DNA from: Coccinella septempunctata
Lineage: Eukaryota > Arthropoda > Insecta > Coleoptera > Coccinellidae
Direction of reading: 5' to 3'
Length of the DNA stretch: 64,000 nucleotides
Assembly (NCBI RefSeq): GCF_907165205.1
Contig: NC_058189.1
Coordinates: 1,738,501 to 1,802,500 of the forward strand
Shown: positions 45,753 to 55,855 of the stretch, in pieces
Position numbering within the stretch: position 1 is the first letter of the stretch
Layout: every line of letters begins with the position of its first letter
Made by a program: the position numbers and the translations under genes
Notes under the pieces: generated by a model
Seen by the model: only the letters and a program-made list of their open reading frames with translations
Told to the model about the DNA's origin: nothing
Databases searched by the model: none

Positions 45753-46289
45753 CAGGGTGGGCAAAATTCGTTGTCTAGTGAGGGGACCTCGAGATTATAG
45801 CAGCTTGAAGAAAACGGATGACCTTTTTCATGACTAATCCAAATCTGAAAACAGAATCGGCCTATCATTTCAAGATTTCGAGTTATAAACAGAAACTGAG
45901 ATTTTGACGATTCCGAAAAGTTCCCATAACTTTTTTGTCTTTGAAGTTACAGATCTGAAACTTGAAACCTTCTATAGGCACTTGCATACCTAAAATCTAC
46001 CAACAAAAGATTTTTTTCCAAAGCAAAACTAACAAATTCAATGAAAGTTTGCATTTAAAAATTTCACCAAATGATTCAAAATGAAAAAATATTTTGTGCT
46101 TTCATTCTACGTAAAAAAGTGCCTGTAGAAGGTTCAAGTTTCAGGTTTGTAACTGCAAAGACAAAAAAGTTATGAGAACTTTACGAAATTGTCAAACTCA
46201 AAAACGAAGTATCGTAGGAGGCTGCGGTTTTCACCATTCTTTGTTTTTCCGAAAATGAGCTCGGAAATGTATCAATTTTGCCCATCCTG
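45753..46289. mobile_element. Palindromic MITE inserted in a MITE-A end
   Basis: Inverted ends CAGGGTGGGCAAAATTCG and ...TCAATTTTGCCCATCCTG are flanked by TA (45,751-45,752; 46,290-46,291). The arms share GTTCCCATAACTTTTTTGTC and the CTTGAAACCTTCTATAGGC type inverted. The flanks ...CCTCAAGAATG-TA and TA-CTGTTAAAATATTTG join into the MITE-A terminal sequence, so the host of this insertion was another MITE-A. Confidence 0.82.
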
Positions 46290-46333
46290 TATACTGTTAA
46301 AATATTTGTACGTGTCAGAGATTCACCCTGTAT
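46290..46333 (+). mobile_element. MITE-A right-end remnant
   Basis: TACTGTTAAAATATTTGTAC, then GTGTCAGAGATTCACCCTG and TA. It is the outer part of the MITE-A terminal repeat, separated from its partner by the MITE at 45,753-46,289. Confidence 0.75.
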
Positions 46334-47689
46334 AAAAAATTCGAGCAAAACAGTTCCCATTCTTCAGTCAACGAAATACATCCTTCAGGTTAAGTGTTGA
46401 AATGATTCAATAACGGGAAATTTCAAAACCATGAAGACATTTCCCGAGACATTCAGGTCATATTCTCGAGAGGTTATCCACTACGACGTTGTCACCACCA
46501 GGAACTCTCTTATTAGAAATAAATATCGAATAACAGCCCGCTGCGTCAGCTTAATCATTAATTAAGACGCTGTCAAGAGCTTCCTTGCAGAATATCACTT
46601 CAGTGTGTTTTAATCCTATTCGGGGTATCCACAGAAGCGAAAGATCTTGTACCTTCCTGTTATACACTTAAGTTGAAGGAAACATGACGTAAATTAATAT
46701 GACAGCAGAAACTCGCCCACGAAGGAAATTCTAGTGGCTACGGAGGACATTTCTGGGACATATTCTTACAGCGTCGATTTTTCGGATTTCAGTTACTGAT
46801 AGATACACAGGCTGTTTCACGAACTGTTGCACATAGCCTAATGGTGAATGGGGGTCATTTAGGTCTTTCAGAAAAGCTGCTTCTTTTGTACCCAAAGTCC
46901 AATAGATTCGGAGATACAGTTTGATTTATGGATTAAATTTTCAATATCCATAACTCGAGAACGTGTAGTCCGATTTTGATGAAAATTTGTGGAATAGTTT
47001 AATTCCAATAGATTTTTGAGATGGCACAGGCAACTCGCAAATTATCAGGACAGTATTCGAAATATTGACGGGTCAGAGCGATTTTCCACATTTTCATTTC
47101 AAAGCCCGAAAATCGAGTTGTTAAATTTTCGTTGGACCACATTGTATACCTAAATTAATTTTGATTATTATCATTTTAATGGATTTCTCGTTTTGCAAGT
47201 CAATCAAGAGGATCGATCAGCATTCATCATTCATTACGTGGTTCGCATACTGTTAAATCACTACTGATCCTTCATTGGAATTTATTCCATCGCAGGATTA
47301 GTTATACCAGTGTATCCACATAATAAATTCAATCGATTCTGTGAATTATACCTCCGATCGTATTCGAAGGTTTAAATCCAATGCCCTATATTGAAAGGGA
47401 TTTTCATTAGAATCCGCTAAAGGACATTCTAACACAACTACCATACAAGTTGAACTAGGCACAAACAAATCATACCCAAACCTACCTACACGTTGTCGGA
47501 TATAAAGGAAGCTTTAATATTCCACAACATTATTTCATGCCACTATTACTATTGCCGGAAGCAGAACCTTCTGTAACATTATCAGTTTTGCGAACGGTTG
47601 ATACAAAGCGGATCACTCGCTTAATACCTCAATAATAGTTTGTAAAGTGTCAGATAAAAATTAATATCAACGACAGTCAACATATACTA
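46334..47689. other. Unassigned AT-rich DNA
   Basis: No supported gene. ACACAGGCTGTTTCACGAAC at about 46,806 resembles the end at 23,768, a possible small repeat family. Confidence 0.4.
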
Positions 47690-47815
47690 GATTTGGAACT
47701 ATGTATATCCCATTCACTTTTATAAAAAGATTGTGAGTGAAGAGGACGACAAAAAATTTTCTTTTTTGGGAAAAACCAAAATGATGGTGGCAATTGAGGA
47801 TTTTATTTTCTGAAA
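47690..47815 (+). repeat. Fragment related to the element at 17,986-19,160
   Basis: GTGAGTGAAGAGGACGACAA, then GATGGTGGCAATTGAG and GATTTTATTTT, match 18,325-18,405 with moderate divergence. Confidence 0.6.
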
Positions 47816-47819
47816 AATC

Positions 47820-47880
47820 AGAAGATAGACGCTTTCTAATGAATATGTGAACATTTCGTAAAATGAAAGTATTCTTCATA
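47820..47880 (+). mobile_element. MITE-A copy 5, left fragment
   Basis: GACGCTTTCTAATGAATATG, then TGAAAGTATTCTTCATA, then the Tc1 copy B. The rest follows at 49,399. Confidence 0.8.
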
Positions 47881-49398
47881 CACTTCGCAAAAAAATTAAC
47901 GCACATTATGGAAATCTCAAATTAATTCTACAACTGAAGGTGTTCTCAATGATAATTATTTTTATCAGAATTATGCATGCATATGTTATCCACTTTCAAC
48001 GGTTTTCTTCAATACATATGTTTTTCCCAGTAGGAATAAAAAAAGATGATATTATCAGATTTTGAATGTATTGGCTCCATTCTAAAATCAGTTGTTCTCG
48101 ATCAATTCTAGTGATGAATAGTTTTTCTTTCGTTTGATTTTCTACATTCGATCGCTATGCAACGCGAAACACGCAATTTGACTCAAGAGGAATGTGCCCA
48201 AGCGGTAGTTTTGCGAGAAGAAGGGTGGACATACACAAGAATTGCAGAAAGGTTTGGAGTTTCTCATACAAGTGTGTCCAGAATGTTGCAGCGATTCAGG
48301 GAAACAGGTATGAATTTCCGAAGACCAGGACAGGATAGACCACGGGTGCCATTCAAGAACGTTACTTTGAGAGTGTCTTCGTTGAGACAACGGTTTGCAA
48401 CCGCTCGCCTCCTACAAATTCAGCTTGAGCAAACTCATGAGGTGCAAATTAGCACTCAGACAATAAGAAATCGCCTCAGAGAATATGATTTAAGGCCTCG
48501 TGTCGCGGCAAGATCCCAGCTCTTACCCCAGCCCATCGAAGGGCGCGTTTGGATTTTGCGAGAGAGCATATCCATTGGGAAGAGGCCGATTGGGAAAGAG
48601 TTCTCTTCACAGATGAGTCTAGATTCTGCCTCTTCCATTGTGATTGACGTTCCCTTGTATACAGACGTCCACATGAAAGATATGCTCAGTGCAATTTCCT
48701 GAATACTACTGGTTTCGGGGGAGGATCGATTATGGTATGGGGTGGAATATCTTTGACTACTCGCACAGACCTAGTGGTCGTTGATAATGGAGCTATGAAT
48801 GCTGATAAGTATGTAAGGAACATTCTTGAAGAGCATGTAGTGCCATTTGCCTCATACATTGGTGAAAATTCCATTTTTATGGACGATAATGCCAGACCCC
48901 ATCGTGCGCGCATCGTTCAGGAGTACCTCGAAGAGGTTGAAGTCTCTCGAATGGAATGGCCAGCAAGAAGTCCAGATCTCAATCCGATTGAGCAGGTTTG
49001 GAACAACCTCAATAGAAGGCTGAGAAGTTCAGAAAATCATCCAGCTACTCTCAATGACTTAGGAATCCAACTCGGAGAAATCTGGGAAGGATTAGATCAG
49101 AACATTTTAAGATCACTCATTTTGAGTATGAACCGTCGTTGCCGAGCTGTAATTAACGCAAGGGGTGGAAATACCAAGTATTAAATCACTTATCAGCATT
49201 TCAGTATTTTGAAAATTGTTCATTTCTCTTCTTTCACATAAGATTCGGTGAAATCCTGAATTTTTCTTCCATTTAATGTGTCTTGTTTCGTTCAAAACCT
49301 TCCCGAGAGAACATAAAAAATAAGTTATAAAGTCAATGTAGAGTTAACTTTCATTAAAATTGAGATTTTCAGAATGTGTGTTAATTTTTTGCGCAGTG
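47881..49398 (+). mobile_element. Tc1-like transposon, copy B, 1,518 bp
   Basis: Ends CACTTCGCAAAAAAATTAAC and ...TTTTTTGCGCAGTG with TA on both sides (47,879-47,880; 49,399-49,400). Inserted at a TA inside MITE-A copy 5. Confidence 0.95.
48157..49184 (+). pseudogene. Tc1-like transposase, copy B, broken
   Basis: The start MQRETRNLTQEECAQAVVLR and the HTH are intact. A compensated pair of indels near 48,345-48,370 alters residues around PRVPFKNVTLRV. A one-base deletion near 48,511 (ARSQ in place of ARGP) shifts frame. In the original frame, CDRR has become CD-stop (about 48,645). From 48,732 the frame is open and carries the second D of DDNARPHRARIV and PIEQVW, ending NARGGNTKY at 49,184. 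One frameshift and one nonsense change separate it from a full transposase. Confidence 0.93.
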
Positions 49399-49625
49399 TA
49401 TTTTGTCGTATTATGCGCAGTTTTAGAGTAATTTGATGTCCGAAAATTAAAAAGTTTCTGTGAAATTTGAAAAATTGGGTACTTCGGCTGAATGCGAATC
49501 TGTTTAAAAGATCCACAGGCGTGTGGTGTCACATATTCAGCTAGTTATTCTGAAGGTAATTTTCCAGGGGTGGCACAGCTCATTATAAAAACTTGAAATT
49601 GCTATATATCTTTTTATGAAAGCCA
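49399..49625 (+). mobile_element. MITE-A copy 5, right fragment
   Basis: TTTTGTCGTATTATGCGCAG, then GGGTACTTCGGCTGAAT and GGGGTGGCACAGCTCATTAT. It lacks the right terminal repeat. Confidence 0.8.
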
Positions 49626-50120
49626 ACCAAGTGCTTTTATAAAAGTGAATGGAGTATACCATATGGGGTTCACACAAAATTACTTCAGTTTCTTTCGAAG
49701 AAACTTCAACTGTCGAAAATTGCAATGTTCCATTTCTCATCGACTGCAGGGACATTTGTTATCGACAAAACGTTGATGTGCTGTGAAATTAATCAATCTT
49801 CTTCGTAGAGACCATCTGAGAGAACTGATAGCAGGAGCAGTCTTTTATGAGGTTCTTAGTTATGGTTCTGATGAGAACTCGAAAACGTGATGATTTTATC
49901 AATTTTCCCTCAGCTCCTACATTTCCACTTCATCTCGTTTCACGGAAAGAATTCACGACCTGATGGTGATGGCGGTGGGTGGAAATCGGTGCATGTAGCG
50001 AACTGAAATTGATTTGACCTGTTTTCCAAATTGAACATTGTATTTTACGCTTCGAGATGGAAGGTAACTTCGAAAAAATCGTGCGACACTTATCAGAATA
50101 AACGCTTCGCTGTTTCAGGA
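49626..50120. other. Unassigned DNA
   Basis: No supported gene or repeat. Confidence 0.45.
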
Positions 50121-50220
50121 AAAAGTGTATTTATTTATTTATTTATTTATTTCTACACATACACCCAAGAAGGTAATTACATATGCAGAACAAGCACAAA
50201 AACTCTATTAACTACTTAAC

Positions 50221-53070
50221 CTAGGAGAACAATTTTCTCACATTTCCCAAACTAGTATTGAACAAATCCAAGTCAAATTTTTCAATCAACTCATTGCATA
50301 TAAGCATCATTTTATTAATGGGAGATGAGCTACTTTGCGTTACATGAAAAGTTTCCCTATTTCTAAGCCTCAGATATAAATTAGGTACTTTAAATTTGAC
50401 AAGATCAACAAAATTACAGTCTTGAAATGTTAAATTATTTAAAATTTTGAAAATGAAAAGAACTGCGTTGCACTTGCGTCTGTTTATCAATGTGCACATA
50501 TTGAAGTCTTCCAACATTGAAATATATGACTTCATGAAAGGATACTCATTGTATTTTTTCAGGTATAAGTATCGAAGGAATCTTTTTTGAACTTTTTCAA
50601 TCATGTCAACATGACTTATGGTTAATGGCATCCATACCACTGAAGCATAATCAAGGTGTGGTCTCACAAGAGTTTTATATAGTAGAATAGTAGTATTACA
50701 ATCAAAATCTTTGCTATTTCTAAGAACTAAACCTAGTATCTTGTAAGCTTTGTTGGTGATGAATTCAAAATGGGTGTTAAATTTCAGATTGTTTTGAAAG
50801 ATTATACCCAAATCCTTAATTTCTGACTTGCGTTCAATGATTTCCGAATTAATTTCATAACTGAAATATATCGGGTTGGATTTTCGAGTGTAGGTGACAA
50901 CATGACACTTCTTTATGTTGAGAGACATTTTATTAATCTTGAACCATTGTTCCACCCTATTCAAGTCCTCCTGCAATAGAGAGCAATCAAGTAGGCTCAA
51001 GATTCTCCTAGACAACTTGAAATCATCCGCGAACAACAATGCCAATGAGAATCGCAAACAGGCAGGAAGGTCATTAACAAATATCAGAAACAGCAATGGC
51101 CCCAGTATGCTACCCTGAGGAACACCAGAACTCTGTATTATATTTTGTGAAAACTCATCCCCAACTTTCACAACTTGTATTCTTTGATGCAAATAGGATC
51201 CAATAAAAGCACACGCATCCCTCGAAAAGTCATTCATAGCAAGTTTATTGACCAGAAGTCTGTGATTGACTCTATCAAAAGCTTTTTCACAGTCGGTATA
51301 TACCGTGTCAAGTTGGAAACCTTTTTCTATTGCTTCCACTGCAAGCTCGGTAAAAGAGCAAAGATTACTTATGGTTGATTTCCCTTGAACAAAACCATGT
51401 TGGGACTTATTGAATTCAATATTGGAGTTTTTAATTATATCATTATATATTATTATTTCAAATAGTTTGGATAGGGCATTCAAAATGCTAATTGGTCGAT
51501 AGTTTTCAATGATATTTGTTTGTCCTTTTTTATGGACGGGAGTTATTATAGATGGCTTGAGAAGGTCAGGAAAAGTATTCTCTGAAAGTGATAAATTAAA
51601 TATGTGAAGCAGTGGATCTATTAGAAAGTCAATACAGCCTTTGTAGATGTAGGACGGAATATTATCGGAACCATTAGATTTTTTTGGTTTCAGCCTTTTC
51701 GTAGCGTTCCTAAGATCATCCTCTGAAATGACGGAAAATTTGAAACGTCCCCATGTCGAATTAATCTCACACGAATCAACTTCACTGGTGTATATGGATT
51801 CAAAGAAGGTAGCAAAAGCACATGAAATTTCTTTTGCGTTATTGAGCAATTCTTGGTTGAATTGCATCGATGTTGGAATTTTATTTTGAGATTTCTTTTC
51901 ACCAATAAACGACCAGAATGATGAAGGATTACTATTGATATTTTTTTCAAGTTGTTTTTTATATCTTACATACTCAAGTTTTGTTTGATGCTTCACTTCC
52001 TTTCTGAGAGAAGAAAACATAGCACCATCTTCATCTCTCAGATTCTTATGTAATTTATTTTTATTAATTATTTTTTGTTTCAATTCCGGGGAGAACCATA
52101 TGGGAAATTTATGCCTTCTCACAGACGTCGAATTATTATATTTAGGAATAGACTGATCCAGTATAGTGTAAAGTTTGTCATAAAACAGGTCTAAACTTTC
52201 ATTAACACTCCCACAACTAATTACGTCTGACCAGTTACATTGAGACATCAGATTGTAGAGTAACATATAGTCACCTCTAGAGTAGTTATAATCATGTTTC
52301 TTTACGAATCCATTTTCTAGTTGTTTATCTTGTTGAAACTGAAAGGAGAGCTCAAGTGCCGGATGATATCCGTCCTCGCAAAGAAGAGGAACTTGTGATT
52401 TCCGCACCAATAGATTCATATCGGAAAATATCAAATCCAGCATTCTACCCATAAAGTTTGGAAATTCATTGAGTTGCTTCAAATCAAATAAATTCATGAA
52501 ACCATTGACTAACGTACTTTTTAAACAGTTTTCAGAGAAAATAGGGATGTTAAAATCTCCTAGTATCAGTAGATTCTTATCATCTAATAAAACATTATCG
52601 AAAATGTTAAAGTAGCTTTCGTACAAAGTATGATCTGATTTTGGCGGAAAATACGCAACAGAGACATAGCACTCACAATTTCCCATCAGTAGTCTCAACA
52701 GCACACAATCCAAAACACACTCAGTTTCAATCACTTCAAAACCTATATCACATTTGACTGCAAATAGAACACCTCCTCCCCTGGTTTGGCCAGTGTTTCT
52801 GTCACTCCTTACTACCACATAACAATCATCAAAAATTTCCTCATTAAGTATTCCATCGTTCAACCAAGTTTCTGTCAGGGCGATAATATCAAAATCAGAT
52901 GATAATACACTGGTGTATAGATCTTCCGTCTTGGACCTCAAACCTCGGACATTCTGGTAATATACTGTTAGTTGTTTGTGTTGTTGAGTTGATAGCCTGT
53001 CAGTTGAGTTTCGCTCTTCGGTGCAGGCTTCCTCCGTAAAAAATGAGAAACAATCGCACCTTTCGGCCAC
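50221..53070 (-). CDS. LINE ORF2: APE endonuclease and reverse transcriptase
   Basis: 949 codons. Endonuclease: YYQNVRGLRSKTEDL (about 37-51, with the metal-site Asn), LTETWLND (about 62-69, Glu) and ILGDFNIP (about 167). RT: KPKKSNGSDNIPSYIYKG, NYRPISILNALSKLFE, VYTDCEKAFDRVNH, GVPQGSILGPLLFLIFVND, FADDFKLSR at about 680 (catalytic FADD), then KKCHVVTYTR, DLGIIFQNNLKF and YASVVW in the thumb. No RNase H. These make and insert new element copies by target-primed reverse transcription. The start overlaps ORF1 by 103 nt in the -1 frame, so translation may depend on reinitiation or frameshifting. All core motifs are present, so function is plausible. Confidence 0.93.
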   Translation of the reverse strand: MAERCDCFSFFTEEACTEERNSTDRLSTQQHKQLTVYYQNVRGLRSKTEDLYTSVLSSDFDIIALTETWLNDGILNEEIFDDCYVVVRSDRNTGQTRGGGVLFAVKCDIGFEVIETECVLDCVLLRLLMGNCECYVSVAYFPPKSDHTLYESYFNIFDNVLLDDKNLLILGDFNIPIFSENCLKSTLVNGFMNLFDLKQLNEFPNFMGRMLDLIFSDMNLLVRKSQVPLLCEDGYHPALELSFQFQQDKQLENGFVKKHDYNYSRGDYMLLYNLMSQCNWSDVISCGSVNESLDLFYDKLYTILDQSIPKYNNSTSVRRHKFPIWFSPELKQKIINKNKLHKNLRDEDGAMFSSLRKEVKHQTKLEYVRYKKQLEKNINSNPSSFWSFIGEKKSQNKIPTSMQFNQELLNNAKEISCAFATFFESIYTSEVDSCEINSTWGRFKFSVISEDDLRNATKRLKPKKSNGSDNIPSYIYKGCIDFLIDPLLHIFNLSLSENTFPDLLKPSIITPVHKKGQTNIIENYRPISILNALSKLFEIIIYNDIIKNSNIEFNKSQHGFVQGKSTISNLCSFTELAVEAIEKGFQLDTVYTDCEKAFDRVNHRLLVNKLAMNDFSRDACAFIGSYLHQRIQVVKVGDEFSQNIIQSSGVPQGSILGPLLFLIFVNDLPACLRFSLALLFADDFKLSRRILSLLDCSLLQEDLNRVEQWFKINKMSLNIKKCHVVTYTRKSNPIYFSYEINSEIIERKSEIKDLGIIFQNNLKFNTHFEFITNKAYKILGLVLRNSKDFDCNTTILLYKTLVRPHLDYASVVWMPLTISHVDMIEKVQKRFLRYLYLKKYNEYPFMKSYISMLEDFNMCTLINRRKCNAVLFIFKILNNLTFQDCNFVDLVKFKVPNLYLRLRNRETFHVTQSSSSPINKMMLICNELIEKFDLDLFNTSLGNVRKLFS

Positions 53071-54086
53071 AAATCTTTATTCCAAGCCTTTTTTAGCTGC
53101 TCCTGACAAATTGTGACTTTCATGGAAGCATGGTGGGAAGGATGTTTGGAGGGATGTATCTCACAAACAACATTTCCGAGTTTCTTCTCCAGCAACTTCA
53201 CCATATCTTCCACCTTGGTAGATGGATTCAGTCTAGTAACGTGAAGGGATGTTAATTTTGGGACAGTCTGAACGATTTCATCATCACTTCGTCCAACAAG
53301 AATTTTTCTCTTCTTTTTACTCTGAACAACCCTGAAGCCCTCGGAATCGGATTCAACTCTTTCAGGCTTAGATATGGACAAGGCCTCGATGGAATTATTT
53401 TTTGCCTCTTCGTTAAATTTAGAGTTATTGATCCTTACCCTTGACTGACACTCCATTTTTGATGTGTTCTTGGTAAGATCAATCGAATCAATTTTCAACA
53501 ATTCGTCCCGGGCCTTCTTAGTCTCAATTCCTTTGTTTATTTGTTTTTCTCCGTTTTCAACAACATCGGTATTTTGAATTGTTCCGGTATCAATCAGCTG
53601 TGCAGCCGATATAGCGTCAACGTTAACATACCGTCCCCGCTGATAACTTTTTGTAGAATTCAACTTTTTATTAAGGTCATCAATCGTTGATTCCCGTTCC
53701 ATCAGTTTCGATTCCAACGTAGAAATTTCAAATTTCAACAATGAAATATTCTCCACTAAAATGGAATTATTATCCTCCAAACCAGCAATGATCCTACATA
53801 GCAAATCGCATTGTGTCGACTCACTCGTCACAACTACTGACTTAGATTCCTTTGATGAATTGACCGACTGAATAAGTGTAGGTGTTGTATTTCCACTTGA
53901 TTTTATGTCAACTAATACCATCTCAAGTTCACAACACTCTTTATTTTTTGCACAACCTGGATGGTTTGCTTTGGAACAAATTGAACACTTTAATGCACTT
54001 TTTGCAATTGACCTCTTACAATTTTCACATTTTAAATACTCCAATCGCGGAGCCGCTAGTGATTCATCCTTCTTATTCGCCGACAT
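52968..54086 (-). CDS. LINE ORF1: zinc finger, coiled coil, RNA-binding type protein
   Basis: 372 codons. A PHD-like Cys/His cluster near the N terminus (C20, C23, C34, C37, H42, C45 in KCENCKRSIAK...CSICSKANHPGC) is followed by a heptad-rich coiled-coil segment (about 100-145, ILVENISLLKFEISTLESKL). A charged linker with a basic patch (QSKKKRKILVGR) follows, then a C-terminal fold with LTSLHVTRLNPSTKVEDMVK that looks like an RNA-binding domain. Proteins of this layout accompany Jockey/CR1-like ORF2 and bind the element RNA. It is complete, starting at ATG 54,086 and ending 103 nt inside ORF2. Confidence 0.85.
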   Translation of the reverse strand: MSANKKDESLAAPRLEYLKCENCKRSIAKSALKCSICSKANHPGCAKNKECCELEMVLVDIKSSGNTTPTLIQSVNSSKESKSVVVTSESTQCDLLCRIIAGLEDNNSILVENISLLKFEISTLESKLMERESTIDDLNKKLNSTKSYQRGRYVNVDAISAAQLIDTGTIQNTDVVENGEKQINKGIETKKARDELLKIDSIDLTKNTSKMECQSRVRINNSKFNEEAKNNSIEALSISKPERVESDSEGFRVVQSKKKRKILVGRSDDEIVQTVPKLTSLHVTRLNPSTKVEDMVKLLEKKLGNVVCEIHPSKHPSHHASMKVTICQEQLKKAWNKDLWPKGAIVSHFLRRKPAPKSETQLTGYQLNNTNN

Positions 54087-54358
54087 GTTGTCGAATGTAG
54101 GTATTTTTATTCAGGGCCGGCACTAAATGCTCACTCTGGTAATGCTTTTTTCCCAGCACCTTGGTTGAAATTTATTGAATTCAACCTAGAAAGAAACTAC
54201 CAGAAATTGTGATCCATTATGGCAGTCAAGATGCTATCAAAGCTACTGGATACTAAGGATGACCTCGCGAAGTGAAATGACTTGCTATACGGTATCGGGA
54301 TGTAATTAATTGTATTTCTCCAGAAATGAAAAGAAACACAACCAGGGCGGATCTATTC

Positions 54359-54420
54359 GAGACTTTTATCCGCTACCCGAAGGGCTAACGCTCCATGCCT
54401 GATAGCGAAGAAAAAGTCTC
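54359..54420. ncRNA. Hairpin 1 of three, 27-nt constant loop
   Basis: Stem GAGACTTTT...GCTA pairs with TAGC...AAAAGTCTC (9 + 4 bp around a small internal loop). The loop is 54,376-54,402 and contains AAGGGCTAACGCTCCATG. No known RNA class recognised. RNA identity is inferred from the structure only. Confidence 0.5.
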
Positions 54421-54460
54421 TTTTGAGCGCAACTACGGGATTTCACTGACGTCGAGCGGT

Positions 54461-54517
54461 ATCTCTTATTCTCTACCCCAAGGGCTTACGCGCCATGACT
54501 GATAGAAAAGAAGAGAT
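54461..54517. ncRNA. Hairpin 2 of three
   Basis: ATCTCTTATTCTCTA (54,461-54,475) pairs at 13 of 15 positions with TAGAAAAGAAGAGAT (54,503-54,517). The 27-nt loop (54,476-54,502) differs from loop 1 at only a few positions, while the stem sequence is unrelated. Confidence 0.5.
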
Positions 54518-54567
54518 TTCGGATTCAACACTTATGACGCGGAACGCGGACAGGGAGGTTGACGGGA

Positions 54568-54622
54568 CTTTCCCTTCAGTACCTCAAGGGCTTACGCACC
54601 ATGACTGATAGCGAAGGGAAAG
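54568..54622. ncRNA. Hairpin 3 of three
   Basis: CTTTCCCTTC (54,568-54,577) pairs perfectly with GAAGGGAAAG (54,613-54,622). The 27-nt loop is 54,582-54,608 with the core AAGGGCTTACGCACCATGAC. A small ORF starting in this loop (ATG 54,600, 59 codons) has no recognised homology. Confidence 0.5.
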
Positions 54623-54946
54623 ACTTGCAAAACAGGGTAAAGTACGATAAAATACAACAGAAAGCGATACAGTACAGCAGTGTCAAAGAAGTAACCGGTG
54701 TAGGTCTAATTAAGAAACTGAACGGTACAGACGGGGACCTACCTCCTTTGTTTCAGGCACTCGCGGAAAACGAATGAAAACTAAAAGCACTAATACTCGC
54801 AACACAAAATTATTTTTAAACTTGTTGAACGGCCTGTCGTGCACACAATTAACGTCGAATCGTCGAAAAGTACGGAGCGTAAAAGAGTCAAAGTGCAAGA
54901 GCAGAAATCAAAAAGTAAAAGAGACTGAAGCAAAAGAGAATCAAAA

Positions 54947-54979
54947 AGTGACCGTCGCGGGGGAAAATCTGCTTTTATA
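54947..54979 (-). promoter_or_regulatory. Candidate TATA/Inr core promoter, minus strand
   Basis: TATAAAAG (54,979-54,972) lies 30 bases upstream of the A in GGTCACTT (54,949), the spacing of an insect TATA-Inr promoter. Transcription would run leftwards through a pyrimidine-rich leader and the three hairpins to LINE ORF1. It could belong to a host gene or to the LINE. No expression evidence. Confidence 0.35.
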
Positions 54980-55377
54980 GGCAAATCCCCCCACACGTTA
55001 AAATCTGAAAATTCCAGAATGCGACAAGAGTGAAAAACGTCGTCAGCTCCGGTTTATCGCATATCAACGTCAGAAAAACGTCGAAATCTTCAACGACATG
55101 CAAGAAAAACAACGTTAAACACAGATAAACGGTTTTTTACATTTACTCTGCCTATCGGAATGAATGTACTGAATATTTGAGAATTCAATATTTTCAAAGC
55201 CGGAAATATGAAATGAAAGGAATGCACTAAAATGAACTCAAATTTTCCTCAGAAAACTGGGATTCATTACAGTACATGTGGCATTGTACCCACAGAGATG
55301 TTAGAGAGTCTCATATTGAGCCATGTAGTCTAGAACATTAAATAAACAGCCTTAAATAGCAATACAACAATGTGAGT
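54980..55377. other. Unassigned DNA
   Basis: Contains repeated AACGTCG/AAAACG words at 55,035-55,120 but no supported feature. Confidence 0.4.
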
Positions 55378-55855
55378 TGAACAACAGAATAACCCACTGG
55401 AGAAACAATCCTGGACTTAATCAGTCAAAGAAATTAGTGACGATTTAACCGACCTACACCAGAATACTGCTGAAGCTGTCACGAGCTGAGATTCGAGTGA
55501 TGGTGGGACTGCTGACGGGGCACTGTCGGCACATATATCATTTGTACTGTATGGCAAAGTCAGCAGATGCGATTTGTAGGCTCCGTGGATCAGAAGCAGA
55601 AACAGCTGAACACATGGTAAGCAAGTGTCCAGAGCTGGCGGACCTAAGAACCATTCATATGGGTAAACCGGTTCTGGATACTCACGAGGTGAAGACTAAG
55701 GCCCCTAAGGATGTTGTCGGTTTTATCCACATCATTGACGACCTCCTTGGATTTCTATAAATGAGTAGGATAAAGAACCAAAGATCTAGATTGTCGCAGT
55801 TCTCAGTAGGCTAACCAAGTCACAACGACCTCGGCTTAAATAATAATAATAGCAT
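55378..55855 (+). pseudogene. 3' end of an RNase H-bearing LINE, copy 1
   Basis: Frames encode MVGLLTGHCRHIYHLYCMAK, then CRLRGSEAETAEHMVSKCPE and DVVGFIHIIDDLLGFL, the zinc-finger tail of I/Jockey-type LINE Pol proteins. A TAA-rich tail (AATAATAATAAT) ends it near 55,855. It matches 58,010-58,470 closely. Upstream RNase H is missing. Confidence 0.8.

Larger units (their letters stand above)
50129..54150 (-). mobile_element. Jockey/CR1-like LINE with both ORFs open
   Basis: On the minus strand ORF1 (54,086-52,968) and ORF2 (53,070-50,221) are followed by about 70 bp and an (AAAT)n tail at 50,129-50,152. No stop or frameshift interrupts either ORF. The 5' boundary is not clear: sequence up to about 54,750 could be leader. 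A 9-bp match TGTTTCAGG (50,111-50,119 and 54,749-54,757) could be a target duplication, but it is not adjacent to the tail and may be chance. Confidence 0.88.

Noticed and set aside
54359..54622. Hammerhead or twister ribozyme in the hairpin triplet
   Set aside because: The hammerhead core CUGANGA...GAAA is absent on both strands, and I could not fit the twister core from memory.
54559..54777. 72-codon plus-strand frame over hairpin 3
   Set aside because: No homology or codon evidence. The methionine codon lies in the constant hairpin loop, so the open frame is probably incidental.
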